From assembly GCA_021234155.1 (NCBI GenBank), contig JAJEKV010000028.1, positions 12,788,134-12,852,133 on the forward strand: a stretch of 64,000 nt of DNA, written 5' to 3'. The notes beneath the pieces are model-generated. The model was not told the DNA's origin and searched no databases. It was given only the letters and a program-made list of their open reading frames with translations. How positions within the stretch are numbered: the first letter of the stretch is position 1; the number at the start of each line of letters is the position of its first letter. Below, one piece after another: positions 33,955 through 46,100 of the stretch. Both the position numbers and the translations under genes were made by a program. The stretch is from Isoetes taiwanensis. Its lineage: Eukaryota; Streptophyta; Lycopodiopsida; Isoetales; Isoetaceae.

Positions 33955-36900
33955 TTTTTCCCTGTAAAATGTTATCACTGTCTTCTCTGTCTTATATATG
34001 CAATACATTTTTTTCTTGCTGCTATTTTTTGGCTTCTGGGACGTAATTTGGAAGTTGATGGTTGAATTTCATACTCAAAAGCTCATTTCCTCATTAGTAT
34101 TAGGCTCAGTACTCAGAATCAAAATGAAAATGTATATGTTTTCACTGTAATTGTGTAGAATAACACATGAAATTTTAACGACGTTGAAGTTTATATTACT
34201 GATATAGCTGTAGGATATTTGAAGCTAAAATAATGTTTTTCGTTACTTAGCAAATGGTTGTTACTTCGGCTCCAAGAAGTTAGAAGTGCTCCTGTTCAAA
34301 TAACTGGAAAGCTATTGAACTCGCTAGAAAATCACAAGTTTCTTCCCCAAGGATGTCGGATTTAAGTAGAAATGTTCTGTCTTTCTGCAAAACAGATGGC
34401 CTGCTAGATTTCCATTCCTGAAGTCCATTTGTTAACAACAGAGCCTGGGATTTGAATCGAGAAGATTATAATTAAGCCAATCCTCTATCTCCGACTCTTG
34501 AGGAATTGCAGCCAGTAAAGCAAAGACTAACCTGGTATTGCCACCAATTCACGAAAATTCTGAGGATCAATCGGGATAAATGTCCAAGCCACTAGGCTTT
34601 ACCAAATCCGGCTACAGCAACCTGCAAAACAAGTTGTGGAATTCGCCTTTCCACACACAATATAGTATTTGTGTTAGCTTTCGTCTATCTGCTAATGCGA
34701 CTGCGTATTTCGCAGTTGGGGACGGGTTATGAGAGGGATAACACACTGGAACGAGGGTGTTACGCCCTACTACAGCAATTGAAGGAGAACGCTCAATATT
34801 GCTATAGTAAGGCATAAACACCCGAGTTTTAAGGTGTTTATCCACCTTAACAAATTGGGCCGAGTGTATTATGGTGGTTTTATAGTGATTTGCATGACAA
34901 ACTAGGTGTTTATGCCAATTTGGCATAATAAATTAGGTGTTTATTAGCCCTCAAGTGTGTTATTGATGTGACACCATTGCAACCAACAGTTGAGATCTGA
35001 TCTCAGCTCCAAAACCTGAGGACCAAGCTATTAAGGGGTTTATCACGGACCTTTCACCACATTTATCTTGGATCCTCCATGCCCATACATCCATGGACCC
35101 ATGGCATGCCCCTTGGATTATCCTGGACGCCGATGCTCATCTATCCTTCCCCCGATATTTGCGGGGTGTATTTTGTATTTTTGGCCTGAGCCGCATGATT
35201 AACATAGGTCGTTCCAAACGGGTTAACCCATCCTAGTAATATTTATTCCATCCCACTTATTTCACAATATCCTATATCCGTATTCAAGACCATCTTAAAT
35301 TTTTTACTGTCCTTATTAGTTGCATTGAGTGTCTTTTCCTGTGACGTTCCCCTAGAATATACGATATAAATACGTATATCCATGTCACTATACACAAATC
35401 TACATTAGTAGACTTGTATGCACCAAGTGTGGAGGCATGGCCAAGTTATTTACATTTAGCCAACCTTAGGAGATGACCCATTGCCACATGGCTTCACTCT
35501 ATAGATGACCCGCCACATGGATGCACCTTATTGGAGCCAAGTGGCCCTCATGTGAACCTTAACACAGAAAAGGCCAAACCCTAAACCTAGACCACTTTTG
35601 GCTCCACCAACTTCTGATCCACCAGTTTGTGCCCACAGCTTCAATTCGAGGATCGTCTTCGACATCCGAGGTTGCAGTAGCAGTCCCGAAGCACAAGCGT
35701 AGCAGAGGAGGGTCATCTGCTCGAACCACCTGCTAGAGATGGAGAACCAGGGATCCGGTGGCAGCTCGTCATGAGCAGGTACTTTGAGTAGACTCCAGGG
35801 AGTTGCACATTGTGTCCTAGTAGAGCCATTCTAGAACCTATAGTTCTGAGCATGAACCCTAATCAATCAACCCTAACTATAAGTTAGACGTATGTGATTA
35901 GGATCAGTTGTTATTCTTGTTATTTATCATGTTATGTTGATATATGATGATGGTTGATCTTGTGTTTGCACCTCTTGTGTATTGGGAAGGGGGGTAGAGA
36001 CCTAGTAGCCATTATTTAGATGATGCTCCTAGTTTAGACCCATTAGTTCCCATTATTATATGGCCTGTGCTTAGAGCCCACCTGGCTATGGAGGCTATGG
36101 AATGACTGTGTACCACATAACGGGGTCAGTGGCAAAGTGGAGGGAGGTCCCTACTGAGCACGGCTACTGGGGACCCATAGTGGGCTAGGCTTATAGTCGG
36201 TCACTGCGTGTGGGCCGGGTATGAGTCCGACACTTCCTGGGTCGATGGTGTCGCCCTGACTCTCAAGAGCTGCAGGTGTCGGCCTGGCTCTTGTTGGGGA
36301 GTTCAGTCGGTATGGACGTGTGTCGCCACGATCCTCTAGCTGCCCATGGAGCCACTGCACTTCGAGAGGGGGAGATGCAACCCCTCCTACTTCATCGGAT
36401 CGGGGAGATGCAACTCGAAGCAGTCTCGTTGGGTGATACCATGGGATTACGTCCCCGGCAGGTACAGTCACGACAGAGCCTAGTTTAGCCTATCTGCAAG
36501 GTATGCATAGGAGGGGTGGATGGAGTGGCCAACCCTAGCCATTGTCTATTGCCAGCCCAAGTCATTGCCACAACTCAATCTGTTCTATCTGGAGGCCCCC
36601 AGCCGTCAGTCGACTCCCCCTTGAGTCTGAGCCCTGGGTAGGAGCCTCCATTTGATGTATTTGGTGCATTTGTTGTATTGTTGTATTCGATGACTTGGAC
36701 GGATGATTATCACTACACTTCGAGGTAGCTTGTTGTTATTGCTGCTAATGCTTATGCTGTTATGTTTGCTTCTGCTGATGTAGGAGCCCATAGGGGACGG
36801 CTAGAATGACACCTCTATGTCCTCTGCTCATTGTCTGGCCATTCCCAGACGCGGGTTAGATGGAGGGCCCGTTCGATAGATGTTGTTGGACGGGGAAGGT

Positions 36901-38117
36901 CCTTCGATATATACGGTGGGTTGTCGTATATAGCACAAGGAGCGTCACATTTCCTGCCAAGTTATCTCAGTCAATCGGATCGTCGAAGTCCTTGCTCACT
37001 CATCCAAGGTCCCAGGCTAGCGATCTAGCAATGTCGTCGCCCAAACCAACAGCTGTGTGGTGAGTTGGTATAGGCCTAATAATGGCAGTAAAAACGTGGT
37101 AGAACTACCACCTGACATGTGCATAGTTTGTCTGCTAGGGTTTGTGGGATTTGGTCCCCTACCTAGGGTAGGATAAGCTCTAGCTAGTCTAAGACTAGTT
37201 TGTTTGTTTTTCCAATAAAAGAAAAACACAAAGCCGAGGCTGAATATCTGTCACTTGATTTTGGTACTCCAAGCAAGAGGGTGTACACCGATGAATGTGG
37301 CTATAGCCTTGTCATTGAGTTGGTTGAGTCGTCTACTGAGTGTAGCTGTGCTCCACCAGGGGAGGATTACTGAGGGTTTGTTATGGTCCGGGTCCCCACC
37401 TAGACAATATAGCTATATCATGTTTCACTTATGGGTTCTCGAGCGTGGGCTCAATCCCTTCTTACTACTACACAATGCGCTGAGATCAACTTCAAAATAT
37501 ATAAAATAGTTAACGTCCTAAAGGATATAGACGAGGTAGCCGAGCTCAGTCGATTGATCACCCATTCGCCATAACTAAACAATATGGTAATCGTGCAACA
37601 ATAAATGTAACAGATAGGTTTTCCTTATCCATATTTTCAGCTTTCCTTATGTCAGTTCCCTCTTCTTTTAGGTCAGCATTATTCCATGTTACGTTTTGCC
37701 CAATGATATTATGTGTTGTCCACTTCATTTTTCATGTTCCCACAAGTTTGTAGGCATCCTAAAAACAATATAAAGTGAAGCACAATTTCATTAAATGTGG
37801 ACAATACCTGGATTTGTGGACTTTTTATGAAAACCTTGCTTCCATGACAGTTTTCTTACACTAACATGTATTTTTTGCATGCCCCGACTTTGCAACTGTG
37901 GAGTTTTATGCATACTCGTAGAGATTCGATAATAAAATAGAAAGAACTTGATCTTTTTTCAACATTTCCATTGCCAATCCTCTGCTAAAAGCTCTGATTA
38001 TTGAGACTTTTTTTACATTCATTCATGGCTCTTGTAATGTGACACTCAATTGTTCCATTAAATTGAAAGGGCTGTTTTTGAAATTCTCTAGCCATAATTA
38101 AAATTAACATCCCTTAA
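33955..38117. other. Long gene-less stretch, possible old LTR-element spacer
   Basis: No coding family seen on either strand. 35990-37230 is moderately GC-rich with CTACCTAGGGTAGG-type imperfect palindromes and looks like retroelement non-coding sequence, but I could not find paired LTRs or primer sites. Confidence 0.35.
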
Positions 38118-38414
38118 ACCCCCTTTGGTTTGGGTGCATATTCACACGAGGGGGTGATTCCGGGCAACGAGAGCTGTTGGATAGGCATATTCACCCCTTA
38201 TTCCTTAATCTACACCGTACGTAAAGTTCCTTGTTTGTGGGGTATGCAAGTATAAGATTTGGTATACTGTATAACTAATTTGCAAAATACTATAAGATTT
38301 TAAGCAAAATACTATATGGTGTTGATTTTGTACGTGCAAACAATAATTAAAAGGGCTCTTGCTGCCTTACGTCACCCCCCGTGTGAATATGCACCCAAAC
38401 CAAAGGGGGTTTAA
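38114..38414. mobile_element. MITE, 293 bp, perfect 31-bp terminal inverted repeats, TTAA on both sides
   Basis: The element 38118-38410 begins ACCCCCTTTGGTTTGGGTGC and ends with its exact inverse; the first 31 bases match perfectly and pairing continues imperfectly into GGGGGTGA. TTAA flanks both ends (38114-38117, 38411-38414), as expected of a target-site duplication. The interior is AT-rich and non-coding. A TTAA target suggests a piggyBac-type transposase in trans. A 3-bp TAA reading (Harbinger) is less consistent with the ends. Confidence 0.88.
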
Positions 38415-40750
38415 GTGGGATTTTAATGTAAATGTGTTGGACCCAATGGTTGTGTTAGTTAATGTTAATTTTAATTATGTGTTGGTTGTTATACTAAAAA
38501 AAAAAATTACAAAATACTTGCTAGGGTCTAATCTAGCAAATACTATACTTCAAGAACTAAACCTAGTTAGAAATTGAGAATTTGTCTGTCCTGGTTTAAA
38601 CCAGGCCCACGTCCTTCATCTGGCATACACATATGGTGAGGTATTGCCCCTAGCATTCTCTAGTAAAAGCCAAATTAAAGGTTCACATAGTAGAGGGTTG
38701 AGATTCCAAACCCCAAGACTATGCAGCCCCAAAGCATTGGCCCAAATACATGATACAGCATTACACCTAGCATTCTCTCGTCAAAGCATTACACCTAGCA
38801 TTCTCTCGTCAAGGCCAAATTACTGGTTCACATAGTAGAGGGCTGAGATTCCAAACCCCATGACAATGTAGCCCCAAAGCAGTGGCACAGATATATGGCA
38901 AGGCATTACACCAAGAGTTCTACAACAGTAAATAATTTGTGGGATAAGCTGCCGCAAGGTGTTATTCCCAAGGTAAATTACTAGTTAAAGTCATGTAGAG
39001 GAAGTACACAGTAGGGAGCTGAATCTTCAAACCCCAATACTAAGTAACCCCACACTTGACTCACAGATATATCAACAAAGCGTTGAACGTTTAAATAAAT
39101 AAACTCTACTATAGTGCAATGAACATTTAGAGTCGGGATTTAAATAGACGTGTTTTTTCAGAGTAAATTACTAGTAAAAGTCATGTACTGGGAGCACATA
39201 ATAGGGAGCTGAATCTTCAAACCCCAATACTAAGTAAACCCACTCTTGACTCACAAATATATCAACAAAGCATTGAACAAAAGGCATGACCTCCAATGAT
39301 TCCACGAAAAAGGAGGTTAAATATCCTCAAAACCTTGTTTACCAAGTGGAATCAATATGCCAAATTTGTTCGTATCCGTGATAAAAAAGGATATATGCAT
39401 ATTAACATCCCTAGAGGTGATCCTAAGGCTGTGAGATGAGGATTCAGACCCCAAACATGTGGTTTTAAGGTTCCTTTATCAGACCAGTAGTTTAACAGTG
39501 TATATTAGCACTATCTCTCATTAGTATAGGCAGTTGGTAAATTTTTGGCACAAAGGAGACTCAAAAGGTTAGAGTTGGACCATGATTCCATAAGCAATAA
39601 AGCCATTATAATTGGTTTATGACTTTTAAGGATGATCCCATCTAAATAGATGAACACAACAACTGGAAGAAACACAGTTTTCATAATCTTTTTTTCAAAA
39701 TTGTTTTTCAATTTTTTGTTTTCTGATACATTCCCTTCTAGCTATAGATCTAGAAGTCAATCCTACAAAAGCAGGCCGGATTCCAAAAAATATGGCCATG
39801 TAAGACAAACTGTAGCAGTGTATTCAAAACGTGCATCACTAAAAATCAAAATGCTTCCTTAAGTCTTTTCGGAAAAGCGAAAAAGATACTAAAGTTATCT
39901 GCATAAGAATATGAATAGTTTCTTGTTGCAAATTGTCAGATCTGCATTCCATTTCAGAAGTACTCCAAAGATATGTGTCGCCCAAAAACTTCGGGCCCTA
40001 AGAAAAGTAAACATACGAAAGAACTTGAAAATTAAAGAACAAGATAATGTAATTTAATTATATACGCTTTAAAAGCATATTATGTAAAAATTTATTAAAT
40101 CATTGAAGACAGCAAAAGTGTTAAAGCAATTTTGAAGCACTCAAAATGGATAGCGGCTTAAGATACAATGCATATGTTGGTTGATTTGCCTATCAAACAG
40201 TCTGCAGAGGGCAGTTAGCCTGTTTATTTGTGCACATTCGTTGATTTGCGCCTCTTCTTGTGCAGGATGATTTATCTCGTACGTGATGCCTTCTGCTTGC
40301 ATGACTCCCGTTCGTGATGTTGAGCTTGCGCCTCGTCTATTTTGTGCCATTCGCCTCATTGTAATATTTGGAACTAATATCTACCATTAAAAAAAAACAC
40401 AATTGTTAATAACTAGTAATTTTAAAAACAATATGACAAACACAACCTTGTAATACTAATATGTATCAAACTTGTAATACTAATATGTAGCAACAAGGGT
40501 TACATTTTTTTTGCAAGGTTAAAGGATGTTTTTTTGGTCACTTTTCGATTTAGGGCAGGGTTAGGGTTTCGGAATTCCACAATGGCAGCGATGGCAGTGT
40601 GCATGCTCAAAGACATGCTTATGGGGGCCGAATTTTTCTATGGTGTTGCGAAATCAGGGGGTAAGGGTCGTCCTACAGTAGATCCAAGCTGCTGGATCGT
40701 GTGGCAGCGAAAATGTAATCAGATGGCCCTGGCATGCAACGAAAATGTAA
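38411..40750. other. Gene-less stretch with diverged tandem repeats
   Basis: 38640-38935 has two diverged copies of about 160 bp (GTTCACATAGTAGAGGG, TGAGATTCCAAACCCCA, GCAGCCCCAAAGCA). 38995-39270 has two copies of about 190 bp (GGGAGCTGAATCTTCAAACC, CCAATACTAAGTAA, ATATATCAACAAAG). No gene seen. Confidence 0.6.
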
Positions 40751-40904
40751 TGGTCTGAAGTTCTGGATTGGCCCTGGCATGCAGAATTCGGCTATGGCAG
40801 GCTAGATTGGCCCTGGCATGCAGATTCCGGCCATGGCAGGCTACAAATTCAGGGAGATGCTAAACAAAAGGAAAAGTTTAGGAAGATAAACATGAAGGAG
40901 AGCC

Positions 40905-41117
40905 TCAAGATCTGTCTCCATCTGCACTTCACCATGCTAGGTATTTGCCTGCAGGTTTTGGATTCCAAAATGCAAGACCAAGTAATAAAACAACAGAATA
41001 ACAAACAATCCTTCAAGATCTGTCTCCATCTGCACTTCACCATGCTAGATATTTGCCTGCACGTTTTGGATTCCGAAATGCAAGACCAAGTAATAAAACA
41101 ACAGAATAACAAACAAC
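40905..41117. repeat. Two tandem 108-bp units
   Basis: TCAAGATCTGTCTCCATCTG..AACAGAATAACAAACAA is repeated at an offset of 108 with about four changes. Just upstream, 40760-40850 holds two copies of a roughly 44-bp unit (ATTGGCCCTGGCATGCAGA). Confidence 0.9.
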
Positions 41118-41867
41118 GGATCATGAAATATCTGCCATCAATATGTAGCATAATAACAAAATGGAGGACGGATTTTGTTGAATATCTGTTTTAATATCTG
41201 CCATGAGATATCTGTGAAACAGAATGAAGGATGGATTCTCTTGAATAACTGTGAAATAGAATGAAATAAGATTACAACAAGAAAACATTGTTAGCAAACA
41301 AGAAACAAAAATCTTGCATACGACAACTGTTGAATGAATTGTTCAACAGGACGGATCGAAAAACCAGCAGAAGAACTTTTGAGAAAAGAGAACTTCTCTG
41401 GTTTCATGCATATGCATATGAATAAGGAGGACAAGATAAGAACCGTTAGATTGTTGAAGCTAAAAAAGATCGACGCTCCAAAAAAGCCGCACTCTAGAAA
41501 TACTATTTAGTATGGCCCAATGAATACAGCACTGAAATCATAGGAAAACCATGCCAAAAAGCGTACAAAAACACAAAAAAAAACCCCTTGTTATTATGCT
41601 ACATATTTAAAGATTTTATGGCTTTAAATTTAAGACTAAGAGAATTGTCGTTGTTGCGAAGTATTGGTTGACATGGCAGAATTAAGCCACACAACTCACT
41701 CAACATGAAAAATGCTTTTAGTAGACTTCAGTATATACTTGACAATATTTGGTTAATTGCAACCAGAACAGGTGGATGAAACTATTTGAACTATGTGTAA
41801 TACGAGAATAAAGAACAACATTATAAAATCAGAAGCATTCACATGCCAAGCTCTTCAATAATAATAG

Positions 41868-41945
41868 AAGAAGAAGAAGAAGAAGAGATTTTAACGTCAC
41901 GCCACAAGGCAGCGTCCTATCGGACATGTGACACTTTACAACACT
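41868..41945 (-). mobile_element. Retroelement 3' end with AAG tail (minus)
   Basis: Read on the minus strand: CACATGTCCGATAGGACGCT, GCCTTGTGGCGTGACGTTAA, AATC then (TTC)n. It is homologous to 28775-28842, but the tail unit differs. Confidence 0.65.
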
Positions 41946-42249
41946 GTGGACACCCAAGAAAATATGCTAAAAAAAAAAGATAGGCAATCCGCATGTCCAT
42001 CGAGATATCAAATAGAAAAATATCAATACACATCAGTGGCACCCATCTACCTTAGGAGCATGAGAACTCAAAACAACAATGTGGTGTTAAGTCCTATTAC
42101 TTTACAGGGTTGGAACAAGAGAATTTGTATTATATAAAAACTAGAAGGGCCAAAACAACGTCTACCCTAGTCTAAGAACATTGGTGGCACCACAACAACC
42201 TAGAGTAGAGGATATGGAACCTATAATATCTCACAAGAAGCATACCATT

Positions 42250-42330
42250 GAAATATTGAATAGAATAGAATAGAAATTAATGTCCCTTGTGCCCTCATGC
42301 CCCTGGACTTGTGTAGCATGGGCGAGCTCC
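42250..42330 (-). mobile_element. Retroelement 3' end with (TTCTA)n tail (minus)
   Basis: Minus reading: GGGGCATGAGGGCACAAGGG, ACATTAATTTCTATTCTATT. A diverged member of the same tail family. Confidence 0.4.
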
Positions 42331-42385
42331 CTGAAAAGGCGCTATTAGCACATCACGCTGATTTAATGTAGCCTTTTTTGAAGGC

Positions 42386-45300
42386 TTACTTTTTTTTATT
42401 AGTACCAGCACCCCGCTTTACATCGGCGTCGTGGCCATGCGGTGGTGCGTCGTTATCAATCAGCTTTTAACTGAACAATTTGTGTGGGGTTTATGAGTCG
42501 CCTCTTGTGCGGTTCATATCACAAGCCCTTTTTCTTTGTGTACTTCTCGATGTCTGATCATCATTCCCTGGATTGCTTCTGCCATGTCTCTCATTGTTTC
42601 TGTCCTTGTCATCAGAATGTGTACTGGTTGACCCCATCTTATATTTCTGTATTTGTCTCTGATGTCTCCGTATATCGGACACTCATTAATCACGTGGTTC
42701 TCATCCTCCACTTCCCTAGTGTCACAGATTCTGCATATCCGGCACTCCTTTTCTATTCCCCTCCACCTGTCCTTTTCAATTCTTAGATCATGACTCCCCA
42801 TCCTAAATCTTGCCAGGATGTCTCTTCTGGACTTTCCTAGTAGGTTATCTCGGTACATCTGATGCCCTATCTGCTGCTCTGGATTGAAGACTGTCATGAG
42901 CCAGAGTGTCTTGGGTTCTGTGTGTTTTTGCAGCCATGCTCTTGTAGCTCTATCTGCCCATTCTTCATTCCACTTCCCTTCGTTTATCAGACCACTCAGA
43001 TTCATTCCCATTTCTCTGGTCCACCTTGCTACATCCTTAAACCACCCACTGCCAATAAGAATGTGTGATTTTGCTGACTCGATGATTGCAATACTTGACA
43101 GCTTCCCTTGGTGATCTCCTGCATTGTCCTTTATTAGGTATCTGATGGTCCTCTCCCATGCTCTCACCTCCATTGGTTTCTGCCCGGTTTCGAGTATCAT
43201 GATTGTTAGTGGCGTATTTGCCCATACCTTAAATTCCTGTTTGTGCCATTGTCTGAGGATTCCTTCATGTTTGTCCCACTTTTTGTCTGTTAAACCTGGC
43301 CCCCAAGCTTCAGCCCCGTATAGTTGCGTCGTGGCTACTACTGCACTGAATAAGTAACACTTGATGTCCCAATCAATTATTCTACTTTTATTGCAGAAAT
43401 TTTTCATATTAAAATAGCTCCCAATGGCTGATTGAAACCTCATGTCTGCACCCTTGGCCCATTTCCCCATGCTGTGTCCATCATATCCCAGATACCTGTA
43501 TTCCGCTGATTCCTCTATTTCTGTCTCCATATACCTGAAAGGTCTATGCTTGTTCTTATGCCCGAAGATAACTATCTTGGTTTTTGCCAGGTTAACTGTT
43601 AGCCCTGTTTTTTCACAGAAGGTCTCTAGTATCTTTAGTAATCTGTGCATCCCTTTATTCTTTGTGGCCATCATGCCCAGATCATCAGTGTACAACATAA
43701 TAGGTACCTTGGTATCTCCTAATGTAGGGGCGTGTTCGTCCCCCTATTGTTCTGCTATGTAGCCCTGCAATGCATCTATGTATATTCCGAATAAAGTGGA
43801 GATAGGGGACACCCCTGTTTGACGCCTGTATCACAGTTTATTGCCTGTCCTCCCTGTTCCATCTTCGCATATACCCTATGGTACAGTCTTAAAATCAATC
43901 CTACCATGTCTCTTGGTGCTTGCATATCTATCAGCCTTTGTAAGAGCTTCTCCCTCGGGACTGTGTCGAATGCTTTCCTAAAATCTACGAAGCAGCAAAT
44001 TATTTTCTTTTCCTGGGCTTTGTTCTGCTCTATTAATATACGGAGGGTTACTAGATGGCCTGTGGTTGAGTGTTCCGGTCTGAAGCCTGCTTGCCCCTGT
44101 GCCCTCAGATTTCCCCCTTCTGCCCATTGTTTCAATTTGCTATCTAGGACTTTTCCGAACCATTTTGCGAAGATGGAGCTCGCCATTATTGTCCTATAGT
44201 TTCCGGGCTCCTGTCTGCTTCCCCCCTTGTGTAGAGGTATGATCCTGTTGTATGTCCACCTGTCAGGGAGCCCTGTATGTATTATGCCATTGAAAATGTC
44301 GGTGACTTGTTTCCCTATTGCTGTTTCAGCACACTTCAGTAACTCCACTGTTAGTCCGTAGAGGTCCGGGGCTTTGTGATTATCCATCCTGTTTAGCGCT
44401 ATCATTACTTCCTGCATGCTGAAGCACGGTTTATCCATATTCTGCAGTGTTGGTATTGGCAGTGGGGATGCCAACGTCCTGTATAATTTCTCCAGATATT
44501 TCTCCCATCCCGCTGCTCCAATGGTGTCCTGCTCATTCTCGGTTTTCATATTCCCATCTCCCTTCCTTTTAAATCCCTTCCAGAAATTTCGGGGTTGCCT
44601 TTTCAGCAATTTGGCGAGACCCCATTGATGTTGTACCAAGTTTATGTTTCGTTTTAACTTCAACAGTCTTAAGTATGCTGCTCTTTCTGTCTGATACGCC
44701 TCGCTCTTTGACCTTTCTTTTTTGCTCCCTGCATTCCTCATCGTACCATACAGAGGCCTTAAAAGCATTTCTCTTCCTGGGTCTCTTTCTTTTTTCGAAT
44801 ACCTCTGTTTCCACTCTAACCATAATGTCATTAAGGATGTTGTTATTATCACCATGACCGATTGTATGAATGTATCTGTATACTTTTCCTGAAATTGGAT
44901 TTTTATCTTCACCTTCTCTTTCTCCTTTTCCCGTGTGTTATAAACTTGTGTCGGCTCGCCCCCTTTGAGTGTTAACTGTATAGGTCTGTGGCTTTCCCTT
45001 TTCCCAGTCGGCCATTCTAGTAACATAAATCCTGCGACGATTTCCACTGCTTGGCCATTCATAATCACATAATCCACTATACTCTTCCCGTGTGTATTCT
45101 GGCTCGTGAAATTCCCTGATCTTTCCCATTTTTGTATCCCATTAGCTATGATGACCCCTGTCGCCATACATACTTCGAGTAGTAATTCACCTTTGGCATT
45201 GATCTCTGCCTTGTCTTCTGTATCCCTCTTCCATTCCTGTGTTCTTGCTGTATATATCGTCTGACCATTTGTTTCATCAATTGTGTTTTGTGCTTGTTCC

Positions 45301-45450
45301 TGTCCTGTTCTAGCATGTAAATCCCCTATTAGAATCATTGTCCCCTGTTCCTTCCATTTCATCATGCTCTCCCCCAGGTCTAGCAGTTCTAGCTTGTCAC
45401 TGTTTGGCGGGTAATATGCTATGATCAGAATTAGGTCAAACATTAGCATA
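42386..45450 (-). mobile_element. Non-L1-clade LINE, 5'-truncated (minus)
   Basis: Minus frame 45449-43776 encodes the C-terminal part of an AP-type endonuclease (YYPPNSDKLELLD, GDLHARTGQ where GDFNART is usual, NAKGELLLEVC, VDYVIMNGQ, SHRPI where SDH is usual) and then RT (HKAPDLYGL, RWTYNRIIPLHKGG, GNYRTIMASSIFAKWFGKVL, FRPEHSTTGHLVTLR, CFVDFRKAFDTVPREKL, GVKQGCPLSP). After one frame change and a TAG it continues (43698-42514) with YTDDLGMMA, KTGLTVNLAKTKIVIFGHKN and a C-terminal C..C..H.NECPIY knuckle. The wording (VDFRKAFDTVPR, YTDD, KTK) differs from the L1-like LINEs here (KLDFAKAYDSV, FADD) and resembles the Jockey/RTE/RandI-type clades; I cannot fix the clade. The endonuclease active-site changes suggest it is dead. 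The 3' T run is at 42388-42398. Confidence 0.75.
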
Positions 45451-45633
45451 GATTATGCCAAACATTAGCATGCATGCAAATTCACAGCAATCTTTTGCAA
45501 AATATCTTAGGCCTAACAATTTTGAGAAAATATTTCTTTGTAAGGCATTAGGAAATATTCCTTTGTAAGGCTTTTGAGAAAAATAAGTGAATTTTTATTT
45601 GCAGATATTACATGGGCTTCTTCTTGCTTGAAA

Positions 45634-46014
45634 TTTTTTTTTGAAGAACTGTGTCATCAATATATTAAAAGAATGGTAATGTTACAAAGCAAGTGAGGAG
45701 GAAGGAGAACTGCCCCAGACAGCGATACCTCGACACTCCACAACAAACTCACAGAAAAACTGCAACGCTACTGCTGTACAAATCGACTATCACCATCTAC
45801 AACACCCAAGAAATCTCGCCAAATGGAAAACTTCCGCTCTACTAATCCCGGGAATGCCAGAAAGCTTGGAAATAGCTTGTACCTGAGTCAAGGAATCAGA
45901 GACGCTGCAGGCTGCTGAATCCCCTGAAAGATCCACAACCGCCGCCGCTTCCAAATCAGCCACACCAACCAAGCCACACACAGATGCAAGGCTTGCTGCC
46001 GCAAGGGCGGCCAA
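45634..46014 (-). mobile_element. L1-like LINE 3' end, interrupted at 46014
   Basis: From the T run, the sequence follows 20983-21365 (GAAGAACTGTGTCATCAATA and so on) with small gaps, then breaks at an LTR fragment. The LINE body resumes at 48738 with sequence matching 22020 onward, so about 650 bases of LINE are missing at the junction. Confidence 0.75.
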
Positions 46015-46082
46015 GCAGCCTTGTCGCATTCGGCAGTCATGGACTGCTGCTGCAGGGTGTATGCCAAGAACTCAAACTAACA

Positions 46083-46100
46083 TTGGCGCCGTTATGCCGG
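46083..46100 (+). promoter_or_regulatory. Primer-binding site of LTR element
   Basis: TTGGCGCCGTTATGCCGG directly follows the LTR end, as in plant Gypsy/Athila-type elements (consensus TGGCGCCGTTGCCGGGG). Confidence 0.75.
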
